Assembly (NCBI GenBank): GCA_902786205.1
Contig: CADABQ010000011.1
Coordinates: forward strand, 9,988 to 72,309
From: an uncultured Lachnospiraceae bacterium
GTDB lineage: Bacteria > Bacillota > Clostridia > Lachnospirales > Lachnospiraceae
DNA: 62,322 nt
Direction of reading: 5' to 3'
Shown piece by piece: positions 28,537 to 37,597 of this stretch (the first letter of the stretch is position 1; every line of letters starts with the position of its first letter). Made by a program: the position numbers and the translations under genes. The notes below the pieces were generated by a model, which was not told the origin of the DNA, made no database searches, and saw only the letters and a list, made by a program, of their open reading frames with translations.

Positions 28537-29927
28537 TATGAGAATCCCTCCTCGTCTTTATATGATGCAGTATTTCTATATGTAATCAACGACAATACAG
28601 CGGAAATAACGAATACAAAAATACCAATTACAGATGCGTAACAATAATCTTTAGAATCCACCGTCAAATGGTACAACCATGTTACCAGCAAGTCTGTATA
28701 ACCAGCCTGATAATACTTTGTCGTCTTTGGACCACCCTCCGACAAGAAGAAGATAACATTAAAGTTATTAATATTACCAACGAAATCTGTAATCAACTTT
28801 GGTGTTGTTACGAACAACATATATGGAAGTGTAATCTTCCAGAAGATAGTAACAGCATTTGCACCGTCTACCTTTGCGGACTCATACAAGTCTGAAGGAA
28901 TATTTTGTAAGATACCTGTTGTTGTCAATACAGTATATGGCATACCTACCCAAAGGTTAATTATAATAATCGTTATTCTCGCTAGTGTCTTACTTGACAA
29001 GAATAAAATCGGATCACCTTCAGGAATAATACCTAAACTCATCAATGTACCATTCATAGGTCCATTATCTGCAAACATATGTCTCATTAACAATAAGGAT
29101 ACAAACTGTGGTATCGCAATGGTAAGTACAAAGAATGTTCTCCACATTGCCTTAAATTTTGTGCCCTTTCGATTAATGATAATGGCAAGTAACATACCAA
29201 AAATATAGTTAAGAAATGTAGCAAAGATTGCCCATACAAATGTCCATCCTAATATTGGCCAGAATGTCTGTCCAATAGTTCCCTTAGAGCTTAACATTAC
29301 TCCGAAGTTTCTAAGTCCAACCCAGTCAAACAAGTTTCCTGGTGGCTGATGTGTTCTATCAAAGTTTGTAAATGCAATCAAAATCATATAGAACAGCGGT
29401 AAAATATTAAATACCAAAACACTCATGATAGGAACAAATAACATTGTAAAATGTAATTTTGTATCAAGGTAATCTGCAAAATCTTCCTTGATTGTATTGT
29501 TCTTCTTACCCATTTCTTTGTTTAACTGAGTACGATATGCACTTTTCACATTCTTGTACCACATTACAACAAAGAATACAATAATAAATATAGCAACTAC
29601 TGCTGCTAACAATAACAGCATGGAGTTATCTCCCTGTGCAGTTTCATATACACCCGTTGCTTCATTGTACGCCATTCCCTGCTCTTTTGTTCCCAAGTCA
29701 CCAAAATGACTTAAGGCTGTTACACCAAACATAATCATGTAAAAGATGAAACCAAGTTCCATTGCAAGATAAATAATACCTTTTACAATCTGCTTTCTTG
29801 CGATGTTACCAGCACCTAAAACAAGGAATGAAAGTCTGGTCCATAAATCTCCATATTCCCATGCATCTTTTAACAGACCAAATACATTTTTGAAGCCTTG
29901 CTTAATTCCATCAAAAAGCTTTTTCAT
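28536..29927 (-). CDS. malF: Maltodextrin ABC transporter permease MalF
   Basis: 463 aa. A long N-terminal part with an extra pair of helices (residues 1-130) precedes the six-helix permease core and the EAA loop 'PSDLYESAKVDGANAVTIFW'. It is longer than most sugar permeases, as MalF usually is. It lies 240 bp after malE, with two hairpins between that may stabilise or trim the malE message. Confidence 0.93.
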   Translation of the reverse strand: MKKLFDGIKQGFKNVFGLLKDAWEYGDLWTRLSFLVLGAGNIARKQIVKGIIYLAMELGFIFYMIMFGVTALSHFGDLGTKEQGMAYNEATGVYETAQGDNSMLLLLAAVVAIFIIVFFVVMWYKNVKSAYRTQLNKEMGKKNNTIKEDFADYLDTKLHFTMLFVPIMSVLVFNILPLFYMILIAFTNFDRTHQPPGNLFDWVGLRNFGVMLSSKGTIGQTFWPILGWTFVWAIFATFLNYIFGMLLAIIINRKGTKFKAMWRTFFVLTIAIPQFVSLLLMRHMFADNGPMNGTLMSLGIIPEGDPILFLSSKTLARITIIIINLWVGMPYTVLTTTGILQNIPSDLYESAKVDGANAVTIFWKITLPYMLFVTTPKLITDFVGNINNFNVIFFLSEGGPKTTKYYQAGYTDLLVTWLYHLTVDSKDYCYASVIGIFVFVISAVLSLITYRNTASYKDEEGFS

Positions 29928-29957
29928 TTCTGTTGTTTCCTCCTTACCTTTTCAATA

Positions 29958-30132
29958 AGATGTTTCGTTTATACTCAACCGTAATGGCCTAAGTGTAGAC
30001 GAAACATCTCATTCTAAAATGTTGCTCCACACTGTGTGTAAAGACCTTTATGATTTAACGCAGACATACTTTTTATGCTTGCGCAAATTTTAATTTTGCA
30101 AAATAATTTCCCTACCCTCACGAGTAGGGAAA
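29958..30132 (-). promoter_or_regulatory. Two intercistronic hairpins between malE and malF
   Basis: AGATGTTTCGT/ACGAAACATCT (29958-30009) and TTTCCCTAC/GTAGGGAAA (30107-30132). Neither has a strong T run. Hairpins after a binding-protein gene commonly protect the abundant malE part of the message; here that role is inferred. Confidence 0.55.
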
Positions 30133-30166
30133 CCATTTCTAAATATAACTAATGTTTTAAACTTAA

Positions 30167-31462
30167 TTACTTTTTAGTAATATCTGTAACCATGTTCTTA
30201 GCAGCCTGGTCTAACTGTTTCTGTAAGTTCTTTTCTGTGATTTCTTTGTTAAGCATTCCCTTACCAAGAGACTCTACTGTTGACCAGAAATTGTTGAATG
30301 TTGAATCAAGTGGTGTAATGTACATATACTGAAGCTGTTCTGACTGAGCTACTGTTGCAACATCATCTTTAACCTGATCAGCTAAACCTGTCCATGTAGG
30401 AGATACACCTCTAGCTTTAAAACGAGCTAACTGGCAATCTTCAGATGCTAAGTAAATAGCTAATGCCTGAGCTACCTGAGCGTTCTTTGTGTTAGGGTTT
30501 ACACCAACATATTTATAACCACCGATAGAGTCTAACTGAACTTCCTTACCATTAATTGTAACTGCTGGAAGCTTAGCTGCTGCATAATTATCACCATATG
30601 CCTCTTTTGCTGCTGCTGCACTCCATGTACCACTAGTAAATGCAGCACAGTTACCCTTCTTTGCGTTAGAAATTGCAGACTGGCTATCATCATCGCATAA
30701 TACTTTCTTGTTCTGAACAAGAGATAAGATTGCCTTAGCAGCTCCTAATCCCTTTTCATCATTGATTTCACTCTTGCAAGTGTTATCATCTACTCTTTCA
30801 AAAATCTTTGTGCCTGATGCAGCAAAGAAACCACCAATGTACCAGCTGTTATCTAAGTCCATAGCAAAGTTGTATTTGCACTTTCCAAGATCCTTAGCTA
30901 ACATTGTATCTAATGACTGAACATCTTTTTCTGAGTATTTGCTCTTATCATAGTATAAGAACCATGTATTTGGTGTAAATGGAACACCATATACTTTATT
31001 GTCAATTGTTACAGCACTTAAAGCGTTTTCTTCGTTGTTTGCCTTAACATCTGTTAACTGCTGATCAGCGATTGGAAGAAGTGCACCAGCATCTACTAAT
31101 GTCTGAACCTGGTCACCAGCATACATATAAACGTCAGCTGCTGCTGCAACGTCCTTTGTTACTTCGTCCTTAGCTTTGTCTTCACCACAAACAGCATACT
31201 TGAATGTGATATCCCATTCAGGATGTGCTGCGTTGAATTCGTCACACATGTACTTAAGTAACTTTTTATCACTTACACTAGAATAAACCTTCTGATCTTC
31301 CTGTGGTGCCCAAACAGTAAGTGTAACCTTTTCTGTCTGCTGTGTTTTGTTGTTATCTGATGATGCAGTATCATCTTTCTTCTTGTCTCCACATGCTGTC
31401 ATAGACCCCATAACAAGGACCATAGCCATAAGTAACGCTACAATTTTTGTTCTTTTCTTCAT
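30167..31462 (-). CDS. malE: Maltodextrin-binding lipoprotein MalE
   Basis: 431 aa with a lipoprotein signal ending SMTAC, an acidic linker, and a family-1 sugar-binding fold (LTVWAPQEDQ, 'YGVPFTPNTWFLYYDKSKY', C-terminal helices). It captures maltodextrins outside the membrane and delivers them to MalFG. It follows malQ by 81 bp. Confidence 0.93.
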   Translation of the reverse strand: MKKRTKIVALLMAMVLVMGSMTACGDKKKDDTASSDNNKTQQTEKVTLTVWAPQEDQKVYSSVSDKKLLKYMCDEFNAAHPEWDITFKYAVCGEDKAKDEVTKDVAAAADVYMYAGDQVQTLVDAGALLPIADQQLTDVKANNEENALSAVTIDNKVYGVPFTPNTWFLYYDKSKYSEKDVQSLDTMLAKDLGKCKYNFAMDLDNSWYIGGFFAASGTKIFERVDDNTCKSEINDEKGLGAAKAILSLVQNKKVLCDDDSQSAISNAKKGNCAAFTSGTWSAAAAKEAYGDNYAAAKLPAVTINGKEVQLDSIGGYKYVGVNPNTKNAQVAQALAIYLASEDCQLARFKARGVSPTWTGLADQVKDDVATVAQSEQLQYMYITPLDSTFNNFWSTVESLGKGMLNKEITEKNLQKQLDQAAKNMVTDITKK

Positions 31463-31543
31463 AACCTTCTACCTCTTTCTTATAAATATAATTTATTATT
31501 ATAAATATACACTATGTATATTATAATCCCATTAGATATTGTT

Positions 31544-33097
31544 TTATTCTTCCTCAGCCTCAGTCTCTTCTTCTTCTTCGACTTCTGGCTTGTCCAACTC
31601 TCTTCCATATGTTTCTGCTAATTCCTTCAGCCAATCCATATGTTCTTCTGTAAACTGCCCTGGAAGTAATCTCCATCTCCAGTTTTGTCCAACTGAAGAA
31701 GGTAAATTCATACGTGCTGTATTGTCTAACTCAAGTACATCCTGCATCTGCATAATTGCAACATCTGCTGTTGATGCATACGCAGCACGAATAATTGCAC
31801 GAGGAACTTCTTCTTTTGAAGAAACACCCAAATATTTGTAAGTATATTCCATATCTTCTTCGTCCACATTTTCAAAGAAACCTACTAAAGTTTCATTGTC
31901 ATGTGTACCACCATATACTAATACATTGCTATTTGTATATGTGTGAGGTAAGTTGCTGTTTGTATTCGAACCATCAAATGCAAACTGCATAATCTTCATA
32001 CCTGGCCAGCCAGTCTCGTCCATCAAGTCACGAACACTCTGTACTACTAAACCTAAATCCTCTGCAATAATCTTTGATTCCCCAATTGATTCTTTGATTG
32101 CATCGGTAAGTTTCTTTCCAGGTCCCTTCTTCCAAGCTCCCTCCATAGCAGTTGGGCATTCACTTGGAATTCTATAATATCGAACGACCCCAATAAAGTG
32201 ATCGATACGAATCACATCATATAACGCTGCGTTTGCTTTCATACGCTCACGCCACCATGTAAAATCATCTTTTTCCATGGCATCCCAATCATATAATGGA
32301 TTTCCCCATCTTTGTCCTGTTTCAGAGAAACAATCCGGAGGAACACCAGCTACATTGATTGGATTTTTGCGTTCATCTAATTCAAATAATCTGCCATGTA
32401 CCCAGACATCTGAACTGTCCATAGATACGTAAAGTGGAATATCTCCAATAATCTGAATGCCTTTTTCATTGGCATATTCCTTTAAGTCCATCCACTGTGC
32501 AAAGAATTTAAACTGACAGAACTTCCAGAAATCAATATCATCCTGTAATTCTTTCTGATATTTGTCTAACGCATCCTGCTCACGGAACTTAATATCTTCG
32601 TCCCAATCACTCCATGCCTTGTTGTCAAACTTATTTTTCAATGCCATATAAAAACTATAATCATCAAGCCAATATGTATTATTTTCACAAAACTCTGCAT
32701 ATTCTTCTGTGTCTTTATGTTTACTATTTTTATAAGCAATTCTCAACACATCAAAACGATTGTTATATATAGTAGCATAAGCGACATCGGAAGGTTCTAC
32801 TCCCCATTCTCTGCTCTCTATATCTTCTTTTGTTAACAATCCTTCTTGTACCAAGTATTCCAAATCAATAAAATATGGATTTCCTGCAAACGCAGAAAAT
32901 GATTGGTATGGACTGTCCCCAAAGCTAGTTGGTCCTACTGGAAGCACCTGCCAAAAAGTTTGCTGTGCATCTACCAACTGGTCTACAAATCGATACGCTT
33001 CCTGCCCAAAAGTTCCTATACCATACTTAGATGGAAGGCTACTGATTGGAAGCAAAATTCCTGCCCCTCTGCCGAGGCTCTGTACATTTTTACTCAT
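31544..33097 (-). CDS. malQ: 4-alpha-glucanotransferase (amylomaltase)
   Basis: 517 aa GH77 enzyme: 'SSLPSKYGIGTFGQEAY', 'VIRIDHFIGVVRYYRIP' (Asp nucleophile), 'IIAEDLGLV' (Glu acid/base) and 'YGGTHDNETLVGFF'. It rearranges maltodextrins inside the cell. An acidic Glu-rich tail (EVEEEEETEAEEE) is unusual. It is first in the mal operon, next to the strong promoter at 33148. Confidence 0.96.
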   Translation of the reverse strand: MSKNVQSLGRGAGILLPISSLPSKYGIGTFGQEAYRFVDQLVDAQQTFWQVLPVGPTSFGDSPYQSFSAFAGNPYFIDLEYLVQEGLLTKEDIESREWGVEPSDVAYATIYNNRFDVLRIAYKNSKHKDTEEYAEFCENNTYWLDDYSFYMALKNKFDNKAWSDWDEDIKFREQDALDKYQKELQDDIDFWKFCQFKFFAQWMDLKEYANEKGIQIIGDIPLYVSMDSSDVWVHGRLFELDERKNPINVAGVPPDCFSETGQRWGNPLYDWDAMEKDDFTWWRERMKANAALYDVIRIDHFIGVVRYYRIPSECPTAMEGAWKKGPGKKLTDAIKESIGESKIIAEDLGLVVQSVRDLMDETGWPGMKIMQFAFDGSNTNSNLPHTYTNSNVLVYGGTHDNETLVGFFENVDEEDMEYTYKYLGVSSKEEVPRAIIRAAYASTADVAIMQMQDVLELDNTARMNLPSSVGQNWRWRLLPGQFTEEHMDWLKELAETYGRELDKPEVEEEEETEAEEE

Positions 33098-33147
33098 TTA
33101 CAATTTTCTCCAAATTCCTTAAAATACTGTTCATAAAAACTACATAT

Positions 33148-33176
33148 ATAGTAACGCAAAATGAAACTTTTGTCAA
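33148..33176 (-). promoter_or_regulatory. Sigma-A promoter of the malQ-malE-malF-malG operon
   Basis: TTGACA and TACTAT are separated by exactly 17 bp on the minus strand, about 45 bp before the malQ start. No clear operator was identified. Confidence 0.75.
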
Positions 33177-33352
33177 TACGTTTTTTCTTTCCTATTGGTT
33201 ATTTTTTATAGTTACCTTCCATATTTTGTATGCCGTTTTGTTATATTTTGCATAAATCATTTTGGTTTTTGTGATTTTTCCGTGTCGTCCATCGTCATTT
33301 TTTCTATTTAGAGGGTATTTTATGGAATTTTCTTTGCATTGACGTAATTTTC

Positions 33353-33381
33353 TTGCCTGGTTTCCATCCAAAGGTTATAAT
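33353..33381 (+). promoter_or_regulatory. Sigma-A promoter of the S1-domain gene
   Basis: TTGCCT and TATAAT are separated by 17 bp on the plus strand. The leader of about 310 nt contains a GAGGGACTTTCTTAATCGTG repeat fragment and an R2-like end at 33619. Nothing else was seen in 33177-33352. Confidence 0.6.
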
Positions 33382-33618
33382 AATAATTAAATTGATAGGA
33401 AATTTGGGGGCTTTTATGAGAAATATATGCAGTAAAATAGAAGTGAGGGACTTTCTTAATCGTGTTAAAAAAACGTTTTTAAACCGTAAAAATAAAGCAT
33501 TTATCCACGCACTAGCAAAGCTTTATTTTTCTTTCCTGTCCACAAAAAATGTAATTATTATTTCTGTTTCCCATAAAAATCCACAAATACTTAAATGTTC
33601 ATATTTTATTCATATTTT

Positions 33619-33648
33619 GTAACAGTTCAGCCGGGCAGAAATGATTAT
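33619..33648. repeat. R2-like end in the S1 gene leader
   Basis: GTAACAGTTCAGCCGGGCAG followed by AAATGATTATGG matches one end of R2. No second inverted end was found, so it is a remnant. Confidence 0.5.
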
Positions 33649-33697
33649 GGATTTTCAAACCTAACATTATCACATATTTAACTAGGAGGTATTTTCT

Positions 33698-34681
33698 ATG
33701 ACAAAACAAAATAACGATCAAAAAAACTCTACTACAACAATTGCTACTAATAATATAGAAGAAACTGCAACTGTTTCCGAAAGCATGAAGGACTACGAAG
33801 ACATATTAAATCAGTCTTTTCGCACAATTAAAGAAGGTGATTTACTTTCTGGAACCATTCTTGCCATTTCCGACGAAGGAATTACTTTAGACATTCAATA
33901 CTTTACAGATGGTTTTATTCCAACAGAAGAAATTAGCAAGGACCCTAATTTCTCTGTCTCACAAAATTATCAAATTGGCGATGTGGTTTCGGCAATTGTG
34001 CTTTCAGAAGAAAATGAAAACGGAGATGTAGTTCTTTCTATTATAGAAGCAGATGCTATTTTGTCCTGGGATAAATTAAAAGAAGCAATGGAAACAGAAA
34101 AAATATACAAGGCACACATTACAAAAACGGTTCCTGCCGGACTTATTACTTATATCGAAAACATACAAGGCTTTATTCCTATTTCGCAAATTTCTACCGA
34201 ACACATTGAGGATACTTCTCTATTTGCAGGAAAGCAACTAGATGTCATCATTACCGAAGTAGACCAAGCAAAAAGCAAACTAATTCTTTCCGCAAAAAGA
34301 GTCTTACAAAATAAAGCTGTTGCAGATAAACAAGAAAAAATTTCCGCTTTGCAAACAGGTATTATCACTACAGGTATTGTAGAAAAAATTGTTCCTTATG
34401 GTGCTTTTGTAAGATTAGAAGACGGCTTATCCGGCTTGGTTCATATTTCTGAAATATGTGGAAGACATTTACAATCTCCAAAGGAAGTCATTCACGAGGG
34501 GGACACTGTTACTGTAAAAATCATTAAAATTACAGATGGAAAAATCAGCTTAAGCATGAAACAAGCCGATAATAATAAAGAAGGGGAAGACGTGGTAGAA
34601 CATCTATCTGATGTTCCAACAGAATATTCGAGTGGTGAATCTGCCTCTACATCATTGGCATCTATTTTAGCAAAACTATAA
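33698..34681 (+). CDS. S1 RNA-binding domain protein (RpsA-like)
   Basis: 327 aa with three S1 domains at about residues 37-110, 130-205 and 220-290, the last being the most canonical ('GIVEKIVPYGAFVRLEDGLSG'). A Ser/Thr-rich N-terminus and an acidic tail flank them. Firmicute S1-like proteins of this size bind mRNA and may assist translation, but are not true six-domain RpsA. AGGAGG precedes the ATG. Plus-strand orientation against the local trend. Confidence 0.88.
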   Translation: MTKQNNDQKNSTTTIATNNIEETATVSESMKDYEDILNQSFRTIKEGDLLSGTILAISDEGITLDIQYFTDGFIPTEEISKDPNFSVSQNYQIGDVVSAIVLSEENENGDVVLSIIEADAILSWDKLKEAMETEKIYKAHITKTVPAGLITYIENIQGFIPISQISTEHIEDTSLFAGKQLDVIITEVDQAKSKLILSAKRVLQNKAVADKQEKISALQTGIITTGIVEKIVPYGAFVRLEDGLSGLVHISEICGRHLQSPKEVIHEGDTVTVKIIKITDGKISLSMKQADNNKEGEDVVEHLSDVPTEYSSGESASTSLASILAKL

Positions 34682-34825
34682 AATTTTTATAGATATTTTC
34701 AGATGCATAAAGAGGGGGAAACTTATGTGTTACAGCTCACATACCTGTGAGCTGTGGCTCCTATATATTTGAAAAGTCATTATTCTAAAGGGTTAAAACA
34801 ATCAAAAATTCAAGGGGGAATGTTT

Positions 34826-36382
34826 ATGAACAAATTAAAACACCAATTCTTACAACAAATCTTCTGTAGTTTTTGCATCGGAGCACTTATATTAGAAACC
34901 GGTTTCTTATCCTTTTTACCTAACTGTTCCTACCAAACCATTACCTATGCGGCTGAAACAACTACGCCAACTATGACTACATTATTTATGAAATATGTAG
35001 GAACTCCTATTACAGAACCTACCACATTGTCACAGCAAGACTTTGTTGTGACTGCTATGTATGAAGACGGTAGCACACAAGTAATCGATGATTATGTTTT
35101 TACCTCTTCTCTAACTCTTACAAAACCAGGAGATTATATTATTTCCGCCTATTACAATGGAAAAACTACCAATTGTACTGTGACTTACACAAATGGTACA
35201 AATCCTATTTTTTATCAGGTTACATTTGAAACTTATGGAGGGAGCTATATTCCTCCAATCACTTCCATTGCTCCAGGACGCACAATTACACTTCCAGCAA
35301 GTCCGCAAAAAGATGGCTACTGGTTTCGTGGCTGGTTTACAGATGCAACATTAACAAACGAATTTTTTAGTGCAGAACGCATCAAAGATAATATAACGCT
35401 TTATGCAAAATGGCAAAAAAAAGGAAATGAAAACACAATGGATTTGTCTACAAACATTACCTTTGATACCTTTGAAACACAACTTACCATTGACCTTACA
35501 GGGCAATCCTATGGATACCATGTAAATCCTACTGCCAGATTAAGAAACGAATCTGAAATCTCTGCCGTATTAGACAGTATTTCACCCGTTGCTTCTTATT
35601 ATGCTTTTTTCTTTGATGTAACCGATTTTACGTTTAATACAGATCGTCCATTAAAGACCAAACTGTCCTTGCCACCAAATTATTCCGCTTCTAATGTATG
35701 TGTATACTATACACCTAACTTAAAAACAATTGATGGCGTATGCCAGGGAAATGCATTAGATGAACAACATTATGAATTTTATGCTTATGCTCCAGGAACT
35801 TATCTTGTTGTACAAAAAAGTGCACCTCCCACACCGACAAGCACACCAACACCAGTAAAAAAATCCATTAACCTTTCCATGTCTTCCACCTTAAAGGAAG
35901 GTTCTAAAACAAAAGCAACCCTTCTTCCTGTAAATTTCACAGATGAAGATATGGCGCAATTTAAACAGACTGTTTTTTCTTGGAAAAGCGGTAATACCAA
36001 AATTGCTAAGGTTGCACAAGATGGTACCATTACAGGTGTTAAGCCTGGTGTGACAACAATTTCAGCCATTTCCGCAGATGGTGTTTACTCGTGTACCAAA
36101 AAGATAACCATAACACCAAAAGAGATTCTTGTAAAAAAAATTATTGTAAAAAAGACTTCTTTCCATGTAAAGGTAGGGAAATCCGTTCAGCTTCATGCCT
36201 CCGTTTCTCCATCTAATTCCACGAAAAAAGCCTTGAAATACACTTCCAGCAATAAGAAAATTGCAAAAATAAGCGCCTCCGGGAAAGTAACTGGAATCAA
36301 AAAAGGCTCTTGTACCATTACCATAAAGACAACTGACAAGAGCAAACTATCGAAAAAAGTAAAAATTACTGTAAGTAAATAA
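34826..36382 (+). CDS. Secreted Ig-like repeat surface protein
   Basis: 518 aa from ATG at 34826 (AAGGGGGA site); the frame extends upstream through a hairpin. Signal peptide of about 45 residues ending near TYAAE. Then a bacterial Ig-like domain (about 20-110 after cleavage), an InlB-type B-repeat ('FETYGGSYIPP...GYWFRGWFTDA...ITLYAKW'), a middle domain, a Pro/Thr linker (PTPTSTPTPVKK) and two Big_2-type domains ending KKVKITVSK. No LPXTG or membrane anchor is seen. It is probably a secreted adhesin or wall-binding protein. A perfect hairpin (ACAGCTCAC...GTGAGCTGT, 34733-34756) precedes it. Confidence 0.88.
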   Translation: MNKLKHQFLQQIFCSFCIGALILETGFLSFLPNCSYQTITYAAETTTPTMTTLFMKYVGTPITEPTTLSQQDFVVTAMYEDGSTQVIDDYVFTSSLTLTKPGDYIISAYYNGKTTNCTVTYTNGTNPIFYQVTFETYGGSYIPPITSIAPGRTITLPASPQKDGYWFRGWFTDATLTNEFFSAERIKDNITLYAKWQKKGNENTMDLSTNITFDTFETQLTIDLTGQSYGYHVNPTARLRNESEISAVLDSISPVASYYAFFFDVTDFTFNTDRPLKTKLSLPPNYSASNVCVYYTPNLKTIDGVCQGNALDEQHYEFYAYAPGTYLVVQKSAPPTPTSTPTPVKKSINLSMSSTLKEGSKTKATLLPVNFTDEDMAQFKQTVFSWKSGNTKIAKVAQDGTITGVKPGVTTISAISADGVYSCTKKITITPKEILVKKIIVKKTSFHVKVGKSVQLHASVSPSNSTKKALKYTSSNKKIAKISASGKVTGIKKGSCTITIKTTDKSKLSKKVKITVSK

Positions 36383-36426
36383 GCGGATACGTTTCTATAG
36401 ATAAGATTTCTACTTTCAAAAACCGT

Positions 36427-36583
36427 CAAGCGAGTATTCGCAATAGGATCCGCCACTTGCTCCTAAACAGGTTCGCTGCCATCACAGCGTAGCAGAAAGA
36501 ACTTGCACCCAACCTGATACAAACAAGTCCCCACCCACCACTATTGCTCTATGCAATAGAAGTGAGTGGGGACTCGTTTAATC
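36427..36583. repeat. R1 structured intergenic repeat, long form
   Basis: The same three-hairpin layout as 25257-25411: ATTCGCAATAGGATCCGCC module, CAGGTT...AACCTG stem with a longer internal arm, and AGTCCCCAC...GTGGGGAC stem enclosing ATTGC/GCAAT. Arm sequences differ from the 25-kb copy in compensating ways. It lies between convergent genes, unlike the other long copies. Confidence 0.75.
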
Positions 36584-36653
36584 ATAGAAAATATCTATTT
36601 TGAACCTCGTGTATTTTTCATATTTACACTCTAGTTATTTGTCAGCCTATCTA

Positions 36654-37433
36654 TCATCGCAAGGCGAATGGATTCTCGATTACTTCCTGTATATCTTCTT
36701 CTATTTTTTCTTTAGAAGCTGTATTTGAATCATCCGCCAACGTTCCGTAATATTCTTCTTTAATCGTTCCTGTACTATAGTATGTATAATCTACATAACC
36801 ATTTGGATTGCTAATATGCTTTACCTCTTCATTCAATTCATGCATACGCTTATCCAGTGTTGCCGTAATTTCAGAACAGGCGCGCAATTCCTCACGAATA
36901 TGTTCTGGTGCATTCCCCTCAAATTTATAATATATTTTATGTTCTAAACTTGCCCAGAAATCCATAGCAATCGTCCGTATCTGAATCTCTATTTTTGTAT
37001 CCGTCACTTTATCGGACAAAAAAATCGGAATTGCTACAATCATGTGATAACTTCGATATCCGTTTGGTTTCGGATTCACAATAAAATCCTTCACCTTTAA
37101 AACTTTTACATCTGACTGTTTTGCAATCGCATCTGCTATACGGTAAATATCCGAAGTAAATGAACAGATCACACGTATCCCTGCCACATCATTTACATAA
37201 CGCACAATATTTTCTACCGTCAATTCCCGTCCATCTTTTCGAATCTTCTTTGCAATACTTTCCATAGATTTAATGCGCGATGTAATATGTTCAATTGGGT
37301 TATATTTATGTTCTAGTTTAAATTCATTACTTAAAATCTGTAATTTTGTATCAATCTCTTTCAATGCAGAATCATACAGTAATAATGCATGATTCCATTC
37401 CTGCGTTTCATCTTTATATGCTGGTAAATCCAT
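36654..37433 (-). CDS. relQ: Small alarmone synthetase (RelQ-type GTP pyrophosphokinase)
   Basis: 259 aa from ATG at 37433, ten bases after AAAGGAG. Motifs: 'RIKSMESIAKKIRKDG', 'DVAGIRVICSF', 'KPNGYRSYHMIV' and 'EIQIRTIAMDFWASLEHKIYYK', all diagnostic for the RelA/SpoT synthetase domain. No HD hydrolase, TGS or ACT domain is present, so it is a synthetase-only enzyme making (p)ppGpp. A helical C-terminal tail supports tetramer formation in RelQ proteins. Confidence 0.93.
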   Translation of the reverse strand: MDLPAYKDETQEWNHALLLYDSALKEIDTKLQILSNEFKLEHKYNPIEHITSRIKSMESIAKKIRKDGRELTVENIVRYVNDVAGIRVICSFTSDIYRIADAIAKQSDVKVLKVKDFIVNPKPNGYRSYHMIVAIPIFLSDKVTDTKIEIQIRTIAMDFWASLEHKIYYKFEGNAPEHIREELRACSEITATLDKRMHELNEEVKHISNPNGYVDYTYYSTGTIKEEYYGTLADDSNTASKEKIEEDIQEVIENPFALR

Positions 37434-37597
37434 TTCATCATTTCTCCTTTGTTGCACTGCAACATGTAACAATTCAGACAACCAAACTATTACCCAATTT
37501 TAGCAAAAGAACCACCACTAAAAGCGGCAGTTCTTTTCCTCTTGGTATATACTAGCCATAATACCTACGGACTGATCCGTACTCTGTTATCCTGATA

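Noticed and set aside
34150..36456. Minus-strand ORFs of 65-90 codons under the S1 and Ig-like genes
   Set aside because: They are shadows of the real plus-strand genes, with no ribosome sites or recognisable products.
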